From positions 1 through 27,721 of the IMG/VR virus record IMGVR_UViG_3300032296_000923: a stretch of DNA of 27,721 nucleotides; one strand, 5' to 3'. Position numbers and translations under genes: made by a program. This DNA is from a virus. The notes under the pieces are model-generated. The model saw only the letters and a program-made list of their open reading frames with translations, did not search any database and was not told the DNA's origin. This document shows positions 21,367 to 27,721 of the stretch, piece after piece; position 1 is the first letter of the stretch; each line of letters begins with the position of its first letter.

Positions 21367-21828
21367 ATGACGCAAGATGGTTCACCCAAATATTGGCTAA
21401 GGCGCAACTTCAACGAGGCTCTCTGCCTGTCTGATGAGGCTGTCGACTGGCTGATCTCCCTTTGGGAAGTCATTCAACTATTCGATGACATAGTTGATGG
21501 CGATGCAATTGATCGAGACGATGTTGACGCGGTAATCTGGAATGCCTTGGTCGGAATGCCTGCAAATGCTTTCTATCAGCGCAATGCCCATGTTCTCATC
21601 CCCCTGATGAGCGTTGCGGTGCTGAAGTGGAAAGCATCGGATCAGGTCGAACGTGACGGCGGTGCGTGCGCCACAAGCTTCGTCTGGCGTGCTGGTTATT
21701 ATGATATTGTCCTGGCTGTCGTGCAGATCGAACATGGTGTGCAGGCAGCGATGGACATTGGCCCCGTTGTCCTAAATTTGTATGGCGAAAGCCTTGAGGA
21801 ATATATGAAGGAAATGTCTGATGCCTGA
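21367..21828 (+). CDS. Helical phage protein with DDxxD-like motif, 153 aa
   Basis: A fully helical protein with SLWEVIQLFDDIVDGDAIDRDDVDAVIW (about 31-58) and FVWRAGYYDIVLAVVQIEHG (about 105-124). FDDIVDGD (39-46) copies the DDxxD metal motif of isoprenoid synthases, but the protein is half their length and has no second acidic motif of the usual form. Its place just before the gp7-like ejection gene corresponds to P22 gene 14, an assembly factor of similar size. AAAGGGG precedes the ATG. A chaperone or assembly role is the more likely reading; an enzyme is possible but unsupported. Confidence 0.7.
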   Translation: MTQDGSPKYWLRRNFNEALCLSDEAVDWLISLWEVIQLFDDIVDGDAIDRDDVDAVIWNALVGMPANAFYQRNAHVLIPLMSVAVLKWKASDQVERDGGACATSFVWRAGYYDIVLAVVQIEHGVQAAMDIGPVVLNLYGESLEEYMKEMSDA

Positions 21829-22432
21829 TCCAGTAACCGGCATTGGTGCCGCTGTTAGCGTTGGCGGCTCGTTGCTTAAAGGCAAGGCTGCAAACAAAGC
21901 AGGCCAGCTTCAGTATGACGCCTCGATGGCTGGCGTTGCTGAAACCCGCGCAGCACGCGAAGAAACCCGCAAACTGCTTGAACCCTATGTCGCAGCCGGT
22001 GGACCCGCATTGCAACAGCAGATGGCTGCACTAGGTTTGTCAGGTGCTGAAGCGCAACAGCAGTATGTTGCCCAACAGGAACAAAGCCCGTTGTTTCAGG
22101 CATTGGCCCAACAGCAAGAACAAGCGATGCTGCAAAACGCATCTGCAACTGGTGGGCTTCGCGGCGGAAATATCCAAGGTGCATTAGCCCAGTTCCGTCC
22201 GCAGCTTTTGAATCAGTTCCTCGAACAGCAATATGAGCGCCTAGGTGGAATGACTGGCCTTGGTCAACGTTCTGCGGCTGGCGTTGGCGCGGCTGGAATG
22301 GAATCAGCAACTAGCATCGCTGAATTGCTTGGTCAGGGCGGCGCCGCAAGGGCTGGTTCGGCTTTGGCTAAGGGCCAGATGTTTGGCGATATACTCGGTT
22401 CTGCGGGTGGTGTTCTGAAAGCGGCGTTCTAA
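21821..22432 (+). CDS. Ejection (DNA transfer) protein, P22 gp7-like
   Basis: 203 residues, Gln/Ala/Gly-rich, with a hydrophobic start (DPVTGIGAAVSVGGSLLKGKAANKAG) and a helical core (REETRKLLEPYVAAGGPALQQQMAALGLSG, QQYERLGGMTGLGQRSAAGVG). Such composition and the gp7-type QQYERLGGMTGLGQ block occur in internal virion proteins that leave the capsid with the DNA and help it cross the cell envelope. It is the first of the ejection genes and overlaps the previous gene by eight bases. Confidence 0.82.
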   Translation: MPDPVTGIGAAVSVGGSLLKGKAANKAGQLQYDASMAGVAETRAAREETRKLLEPYVAAGGPALQQQMAALGLSGAEAQQQYVAQQEQSPLFQALAQQQEQAMLQNASATGGLRGGNIQGALAQFRPQLLNQFLEQQYERLGGMTGLGQRSAAGVGAAGMESATSIAELLGQGGAARAGSALAKGQMFGDILGSAGGVLKAAF

Positions 22433-23316
22433 TGGTTCAACCTATCAATTACGCACAGCTTGCCGGTGGCTTTCAGTCACCGCAGGAGGCGTTTACAAAC
22501 ACGATCAAGCTGCGCGAATATTATTTGCAGCAGCAGAAGGCGGCAGAAGATGCGCGTCTAGCTAAAGAGAAAGCCACTCAAATGGAGGCTGATCTTAAGG
22601 ACTATACGACTGCGCCAACACCTCAGAAGCTGGCTAACCTGCATTTGCGTTATCCCGCGCTCAAAGAAAGCCTAAACGCCTACACGCAGACGCTTTCAGA
22701 CGCTGACAAGAAAACAACCACAGAGTTTGCCACACAGGCATTCGGTCTAAACCGCGCTGGCAAGACTGATCAGGTGCTGGGGCTGTTTGATACATACATC
22801 AAGGCCGCGACTGATAGCGGTCGATCCGATATGGCGCGAGTTCTGACGGATTCTAAAAACACGTTTTCTACGATTGCCGATCCGAAAGCCCGCGAGGCTT
22901 TGATCGGCTCTGTTCTCGCTGGAACCGGCAAAGACGGGCTAGACCTTTACGACAAGATTTGGAATGCTCAGGACAATATTGAATTGACGTCTTTCCAAAA
23001 AGACTTAGCGGCGGGCGGCATTGATCCAAACAGTGAAGAGGGGCGCAGAAAAGCTCGTCAATTTGCTGAGCTAAAAATTGATCCGCTTGTCGAAATGGAA
23101 ACGCCTTCAGGCGGAAAGTTTGTTGGGCGCGAGTCTGTTTATTTCGACACCTATGGTGGCGGCGCTGAAAAGCCCCAGCCCAAATCATTGCCCAAGGTTG
23201 GTGAAGTGCGCGGCGGATATAAGTTCACAGGCGGCGATCCATCCGATAAATCAAACTGGGTAAAAGTTGAAGGAGGTCAGACGGAAAAGCCGTCTGGCAC
23301 CTTTCAAGGGCAGTAA
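22432..23316 (+). CDS. Ejection/internal virion protein, P22 gp20-like position, 294 aa
   Basis: Begins MVQPINYAQLAGGFQSPQEAFTN and continues as a long charged helical region (LREYYLQQQKAAEDARLAKEKATQMEADL), typical of internal ejection proteins; the C-terminal part (about 210-294) is more extended and Gly/Pro-rich (GGYKFTGGDPSDKSNWVKVEGG). By place it equals P22 gp20, but it is shorter (471 in P22). Its last 17 codons contain a strong Shine-Dalgarno and hairpin, and the M15-like frame overlaps it in the +1 frame, so it may end in a frameshifted fusion. Confidence 0.78.
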   Translation: MVQPINYAQLAGGFQSPQEAFTNTIKLREYYLQQQKAAEDARLAKEKATQMEADLKDYTTAPTPQKLANLHLRYPALKESLNAYTQTLSDADKKTTTEFATQAFGLNRAGKTDQVLGLFDTYIKAATDSGRSDMARVLTDSKNTFSTIADPKAREALIGSVLAGTGKDGLDLYDKIWNAQDNIELTSFQKDLAAGGIDPNSEEGRRKARQFAELKIDPLVEMETPSGGKFVGRESVYFDTYGGGAEKPQPKSLPKVGEVRGGYKFTGGDPSDKSNWVKVEGGQTEKPSGTFQGQ

Positions 23317-23626
23317 CATAAATCCTTTGGTTGATCTTGGCAGGCTTGGATTCATTCCAACCAGCGGATTCAGAACGCCAAAGCATCAAGCCGCGTTGGC
23401 TGCTCAAGGTATGACGAAAACAAAAGGCGGGTCGCACCCAAAGGGTGATGCGCTGGACTTCATGCCGCCCAGAGGAATGTCAATGCAGCAGGCTATTGCC
23501 ACCGTGCAGCAGATGTATCCCGGCGCAAAGGCGATCCCTAGCAATAAGGGCGCAATTCATGTAACCTTCCCCGGATGGGGCAAGGCACCAGATGTAAGCG
23601 GTTCTGTCCGCAGGTATGGGGAATAA
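23267..23626 (+). CDS. M15-type peptidase-like protein (endolysin-like), up to 119 aa
   Basis: Core motifs of a small D-Ala-D-Ala / M15 peptidase are visible (numbering from TTG 23267): SGFRTPKHQ (33-41), SHPKGDALDF with zinc ligands His57 and Asp64 (56-65, the SxHxxGxAxD box), and AIHVTF with His98. Such enzymes cut peptide cross-links in peptidoglycan. The start is unclear: TTG 23267 and TTG 23327 lack proper ribosome-binding sites, and the likely domain start (NINPLVDLGRLGF) precedes any good start codon. It overlaps the gp20-like gene by 50 bases in the +1 frame; frameshift fusion is one explanation. It lies in the ejection cluster, so wall digestion during DNA entry is likelier than lysis. 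Confidence 0.75.
   Translation: MKEVRRKSRLAPFKGSNINPLVDLGRLGFIPTSGFRTPKHQAALAAQGMTKTKGGSHPKGDALDFMPPRGMSMQQAIATVQQMYPGAKAIPSNKGAIHVTFPGWGKAPDVSGSVRRYGE
23270..23298 (+). promoter_or_regulatory. Internal Shine-Dalgarno followed by a perfect hairpin
   Basis: AAGGAGGT (23270-23277) is directly followed by CAGACGG (23278-23284), a five-base AAAAG loop, and CCGTCTG (23290-23296); G-C and U-G pairs extend the stem to nine. No start codon follows at a normal spacing. A ribosome-pausing element of this form stimulates frameshifting in other genes, so it may act on reading frame or on internal initiation of the M15-like frame. Confidence 0.55.
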
Positions 23627-23627
23627 A

Positions 23628-26600
23628 ATGGCTCAAGAAGCGAAGCCTTGGGAAGAATTTCAGCCAACTCAGCCTGTTGCCGGGCAGGGCGTTGTTATTC
23701 CAAAAGCTGGCCCTACTGAACGCGAAATTGCGGCTGAACAGCGGGCGCAATCTGCTGAACAGCGGGCATCTGCATCTGCCCAGCGTGAGGCTATTAAGTT
23801 CGAGCAAGAACAGGCTGAAGGTGGCGGCGCAAAGCCGACCGAGGCACAGCAAAAGACACTGACCCTTCTGACTCGTATTTCGGGAGGCCAGAAAGACATT
23901 CAAAGTGCTTTGGCGCTTGATCCTGAGGCGCAAAGGGCGGGATTATTTGAAACGCTCTCTCGCAATGTATTGGGTGAAGGCGTTGTAACCCGCGGCGTGG
24001 CAGGTCCAGAACGTCGAATGGTAACGGACGCTCAGGCAGACATTCTTGATGCGCTTTTGACCCTTGGCACGGGCGCTGCTTACAGCCGTGAGCAGTTGAT
24101 CGGCCAGACCATTTCTTATTTCCCGCAGTACGGAGATACTGAGGCTGAAATTAACGCCAAGAACGAGCGACTGAAGCGCCTAACCGAATCTGCGCGTATT
24201 GCGACTGGACCGCTGTCTAAAAAGTTTGATGAAGTTATTGTCCCTCTCATTGGTGGGGCGGCACCCGATCAAGTAACCGACAAGGCTAGTCAGCTTCAAG
24301 AGGCCCTTAACAGCGGCGCCACTCTTGAACAATTGAACACGCTTGCTGGCACGCTTGGCATCACGCCAAATCAGGCAGATCTTGTGGAAGCAATTAAGTT
24401 CCGCGATGCCGGTGGCGTTGGTGCAAGAATCCTTCCGCCCGAAGCTGGTGCTGCGCCTGAAGAGACTGGCTTTCTAGAAGGCATCATCGAAACCGTAACC
24501 GGCTCTGAACGCAGCACGCCAGAGATCGAAGCGTTGCCTGAATGGACAACGATGCCGGAACTGAACGAGCTTTCCCTCGCTGGTGCTGCAACCGGCATTG
24601 GAACCATGTTCACCAGTCCCGAAGAATCGGTGCAGATCATCAGGTCCAATTATCCCGGCGTGCAAGTGCGTCAGGATTCCAAGGGCAACTATATTCTGCG
24701 CTCACAGGATGGGCGCGAGTATGGCATTAAGCCAGGCTTTCGCTGGAGCGATGTTCCGCGTGCGTTGGGTGGTATCCTTGCGTTTACTCCCGCTGGGCGC
24801 GCTGCAACCGTCTCTGGCGCTGCTGGCGGCTCTGCGCTTACTCAGGCTGGCATTGAGGCAACACAGGCCGCAACTGGTGGCACGTTTAACACTGGCGAGA
24901 TCGCTATTGCTGGTGGCGCTGGTGCTGCCGGTAAGGTTATTGAACCGATAATTCCCGCCGCCATATCTGCTGTTCGTGGATTGCGTCGCGGCCCCGAAGT
25001 CCCACTTCCAACGCCTGCTGCACCACCCGCTAGGATGGCTCAGGCTGCGATCCCCGAAGCTCCAATCGCTCCAGTTCAGCCCGCGCCGATTGCGCCTGCT
25101 GCGGCTCCTATGGCTACACCTGAAGCCGCCGCTGAACTTGGGACAATCATTCGTCAAGCATCTGCTGCGGATGCAAAAGCTAAAGGCGCACAGATTAAGT
25201 TGGCCGAAATGGCGCAGGTCAATCCTGAAGCAAGGGCTGCTGCTGAACGCCTTGGCATTGACGTTCCTGCTGATGTGTTTTCGGACAACCCGCAGGTTCG
25301 CGCTGCCGTTGGCCTAACTCGGTCTCTTGCCGGAAGTGAAGCCGAGGCAGCTTGGCGCAATTCAGTATCGGCAGCGGTTGATCAGGCTGACAACATCCTG
25401 CGCGAATTTGACGCTCAGTTCATTGAAGGCGCAATCGCTCCTGGCGTTGTATCACAGCGGGTTAAGGATAGCCTCACGGGAACACGCGCATCTTTGAACA
25501 AAGAAGCAAGCGACATTTACAAGCAGGTTGATGCCGCTGTTCCTAAGCAAACACCCGTCCAAATGGACAATCTGTTTAGGGAACTGAACTTGATTGCTGG
25601 CGAAGTTGGTGAAAGCGGAATGACGGCGCAGGAAAAGCGCCTGATGAGCCTTATCCAAAGCGGAGAGGCTGCTGGTGGCGATATTACCTATGGCCGGTTG
25701 ATCCGCGAAAAGAATCTGATCGGCAAAGCGTTGAAGCGTGAAGAGTCGCCTTATGGTTCGTTGGATGAGGCAACGCTCAAGCGTTTGTATGGCGCACTTG
25801 CAACCGATCAGTTGGATAATGTTGGTCGCATTGCTGGCGAGGAAGTCCGCAGCCAATTGCGCGGCGCTAATCTGATTTATGCCAAAGAACGCGCTCTTGG
25901 TGATCGCATCGTCAACGCTTTCGGTCGAGATCTTGAAGGTGGCATCGCAAACAAGATGCGTGCCGCAATCACTAGCGGTGCGAAGGGTGATGCAGGCGAC
26001 TTTGTACGCTTGATGAAAACCGTTCCAAAAGATTTGCAGCGTGAGGTTGTGGCGACGGCTCTTGGCTCAGTGTCTCGATCTGCACGCGGCGCTGAAAAGG
26101 GCGGCTTCGGATTTTCGGAATTTGCTGATCTTTATCCCAAGCTTCGCGCCAATCCGACTGTTTACAAGCAGATCGTGGAAACACTTGGCCCGAAAGCATC
26201 TGACACGCTTCGTGATTTGTATCAGGTGTCAAAGCGCATCACCGAAGCCCGTGCCAACGTTCTGACCACTGGAAAGGCGAACCAGGCGCTCGTTGAGTCG
26301 CTAAACGCTGAAGGCATTGTCACGCGCATAATGGATAGCACTATGGCTAAGCGTGCCGTCGGTGCTGCTGCTGGCATGGCTGGTCCGCTTGCGGGTGCTG
26401 TTATGCCTGATATTATGCAAGCGATGGCAAAGGGCAATCCTGATGCAATCCGCGCTGCTGGCAAGATGTTTAGTAGCCCCGAATTTCAGGTGCTTTTGAC
26501 GGAAGCCGCAACGCAGCCCAAAATTGCAGATCGAGCAATTAACCGCGTCGCAGCGTCTGCCCGATTCCGTGACTTTGCCAAAACAATTGGCTTGGACATG

Positions 26601-26714
26601 AAAAACGCGAAGACTTGGCTGCGATCAGCGACGGCTCCTGCGGCTGTCGCACAAGGCGAACAAGCACCTATGACAGAAACCGGCGGAGCGCCTGTTGTGC
26701 GTATTCAGCAATGA
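23628..26714 (+). CDS. Large ejection/internal virion protein, P22 gp16-like position, 1028 aa
   Basis: ATG 23628 with GGGGA five bases upstream is preferred; an earlier in-frame ATG at 23616 would add four residues. Residues about 1-85 are Glu/Gln/Ala-rich helices. A Gly/Ala hydrophobic region lies near 385-445 and a Pro/Ala-rich linker near 455-505, with helical Ala/Arg/Lys domains after that. A Gly/Ala/Met hydrophobic segment (AVGAAAGMAGPLAGAVMPDIM) is close to the C-terminus. This fits a protein stored in the head and injected to form a membrane channel. No transglycosylase motif is seen. It is much longer than P22 gp16 (609) and may combine several ejection functions. Confidence 0.8.
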   Translation: MAQEAKPWEEFQPTQPVAGQGVVIPKAGPTEREIAAEQRAQSAEQRASASAQREAIKFEQEQAEGGGAKPTEAQQKTLTLLTRISGGQKDIQSALALDPEAQRAGLFETLSRNVLGEGVVTRGVAGPERRMVTDAQADILDALLTLGTGAAYSREQLIGQTISYFPQYGDTEAEINAKNERLKRLTESARIATGPLSKKFDEVIVPLIGGAAPDQVTDKASQLQEALNSGATLEQLNTLAGTLGITPNQADLVEAIKFRDAGGVGARILPPEAGAAPEETGFLEGIIETVTGSERSTPEIEALPEWTTMPELNELSLAGAATGIGTMFTSPEESVQIIRSNYPGVQVRQDSKGNYILRSQDGREYGIKPGFRWSDVPRALGGILAFTPAGRAATVSGAAGGSALTQAGIEATQAATGGTFNTGEIAIAGGAGAAGKVIEPIIPAAISAVRGLRRGPEVPLPTPAAPPARMAQAAIPEAPIAPVQPAPIAPAAAPMATPEAAAELGTIIRQASAADAKAKGAQIKLAEMAQVNPEARAAAERLGIDVPADVFSDNPQVRAAVGLTRSLAGSEAEAAWRNSVSAAVDQADNILREFDAQFIEGAIAPGVVSQRVKDSLTGTRASLNKEASDIYKQVDAAVPKQTPVQMDNLFRELNLIAGEVGESGMTAQEKRLMSLIQSGEAAGGDITYGRLIREKNLIGKALKREESPYGSLDEATLKRLYGALATDQLDNVGRIAGEEVRSQLRGANLIYAKERALGDRIVNAFGRDLEGGIANKMRAAITSGAKGDAGDFVRLMKTVPKDLQREVVATALGSVSRSARGAEKGGFGFSEFADLYPKLRANPTVYKQIVETLGPKASDTLRDLYQVSKRITEARANVLTTGKANQALVESLNAEGIVTRIMDSTMAKRAVGAAAGMAGPLAGAVMPDIMQAMAKGNPDAIRAAGKMFSSPEFQVLLTEAATQPKIADRAINRVAASARFRDFAKTIGLDMKNAKTWLRSATAPAAVAQGEQAPMTETGGAPVVRIQQ

Positions 26715-26766
26715 CCTTTCCACGTAACACAATTTCTGGCATAAGCGTTGCCAAGGAGTTCAACAA

Positions 26767-27721
26767 ATGGCGTTAACTCAGGTCACTGGGCCTTATCCTA
26801 TTTTCACCGACCTTGACGGAACGCCGCTTGATGACGGCTATCTGTATATCGGGGAAATAAACGAAGACCCCGAAACAAATCCGATTCAGGTCTATTGGGA
26901 CAGCGCGTTAACAATCGTTGCAACCCAGCCGATCCGCACGAATAGCGGTTATGCCTATCGCAATGGTTCGCCTGCTTTGCTTTACACTGCTGGCGAGTTC
27001 TCGATCACCATCCGCAACAAGCGCCAGGAGTTCGTTCTATACAGCCCTGTAGGCTATGGCTTTGACCCTGCGGCGGTCTCTGCGTCTGTGGTCAAGAACG
27101 ACTTTGTTGGCGATGGCGTTGAAGTGGACTTCGCGCTTTCCGCTTCGCCTAGCACTATCCTTGCAACGAACATCTTCGTAAACGGGGTGTATCAGGAAAA
27201 GGACAGCTACACACTGCTTGGCAATGTCATCACGTTCTCAATTGCCCCTCCGCTGAATAGCAGCATTGAGATCATGACGAACGAAACCGGCGTGATTAAT
27301 TCGGGTAACGCTTCCGCGATTAGCTACACGCTGACAGCTTCTGGCGCCGTCGCACAGACCGTTCAGACCAAGCTGGAGCAATATGTCTCGGTCAAGGACT
27401 TCGGCGCTGTTGGCGACGGGGTGACGGACGATACCGTGGCCCTTAAAGCTGCATTTGATTACGCAATCCCACTCACCATTCCTGTAGAGTTAGAAGGTAC
27501 TTATCTCGTCACGGGGCCGATCCAGCCTTATGCGTCCCGCGCTTCAGGCTCTGCGCATATTATCTGCAAAGGCCACGTAACTATTAACGTAAGCGGAGGC
27601 GCCACGGCGTTTCGGGATTTGTTTTACCTTGAGACGACGGCGTCCAATAACTGCTCGATCACAGGCGGGTCGCTGACTATAAACTGCAACAGCAAAGCCG
27701 CCAGCGCAATTACGTTCCGCC
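26767..27721 (+). CDS. Tailspike with P22 head-binding domain and beta-helix, cut by window end
   Basis: Only the first 318 codons are visible; the frame is open to the end. Residues 1-110 (VTGPYPIFTDLDGTPLDDG, YIGEINEDPETNPIQVYW, IRTNSGYAYRNGSPALLY) match the head-binding domain of P22 gp9, which attaches to the gp4/gp10 hub. A second small domain (about 115-175, VKNDFVGDGVEVDFALSAS...NIFVNGVYQE) follows, and VKDFGAVGDGVTDDTVAL (about 209-226) opens a Pectate_lyase_3-type beta-helix, where glycan-binding or depolymerase activity resides. AAGGAG is eight bases upstream. Substrate and catalytic residues lie beyond the window. Confidence 0.92.
   Translation, partial: MALTQVTGPYPIFTDLDGTPLDDGYLYIGEINEDPETNPIQVYWDSALTIVATQPIRTNSGYAYRNGSPALLYTAGEFSITIRNKRQEFVLYSPVGYGFDPAAVSASVVKNDFVGDGVEVDFALSASPSTILATNIFVNGVYQEKDSYTLLGNVITFSIAPPLNSSIEIMTNETGVINSGNASAISYTLTASGAVAQTVQTKLEQYVSVKDFGAVGDGVTDDTVALKAAFDYAIPLTIPVELEGTYLVTGPIQPYASRASGSAHIICKGHVTINVSGGATAFRDLFYLETTASNNCSITGGSLTINCNSKAASAITFR

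Noticed and set aside
26712-26777. 21-codon frame starting in an ATGA overlap with the large ejection gene
   Set aside because: It overlaps the tailspike start in another frame, has no SD, and the AAGGAG inside it serves the tailspike.

Overview
The window is a large, gene-dense piece of a short-tailed (podovirus, P22-type morphogenesis) double-stranded DNA phage or prophage. The head and tail genes run in the classical P22 order: small terminase, large terminase, portal, scaffold, P22-like coat, gp4-like and gp10-like tail accessory proteins, a run of ejection proteins, and a tailspike whose end lies outside the window. The host is a Gram-negative bacterium by analogy with P22-type phages; an alphaproteobacterium is plausible, but nothing here proves it. 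I see no integrase, classical CI repressor, holin or tRNA gene, so lifestyle is open.

Left arm (1-4044, minus strand): one tightly packed early operon read leftward from about 4070. It holds a recombination and DNA-repair set (ERF-type annealing protein, PolB-like 3'-5' exonuclease, SSB, an HNH-type nuclease) among many very small proteins. Nearly every junction is an ATGA/GTGA or 8-base overlap. Several genes are under 60 codons (270-383, 904-1053, 3539-3655, 3652-3735, 3728-3898, 3895-4044) and would be missed by ordinary length cut-offs.

Control region (4045-4164): divergent sigma70-like promoters with a repeated ATGCAA half-site lying on both -35/-10 regions, next to a 56-residue Cro-like HTH protein (4165-4335). 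A strong intrinsic terminator follows at 4381-4421.

Rightward replication module (4409-7691): small proteins, a stand-alone DnaA domain IV-like protein, a DUF1064 (PD-(D/E)XK-like) protein, a phage replication initiator preceded by two stem-loops, and an N4/N6-adenine/cytosine methyltransferase.

Morphogenesis module (7688-27721): packaging genes and portal, then three extra genes between portal and scaffold. One of these carries nine copies of a 22-residue FTNTQTFY repeat. Scaffold, coat, a terminator-like hairpin, head-completion and tail-tube genes follow, then small structural proteins, an ejection cluster and the tailspike. The most unusual spot is 23260-23330. There a strong internal Shine-Dalgarno sequence and a perfect hairpin sit just before the stop of one ejection gene, while an M15-peptidase-like reading frame without a convincing start lies in the +1 frame. 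A programmed or ancestral fusion of the two is the most testable new idea here.
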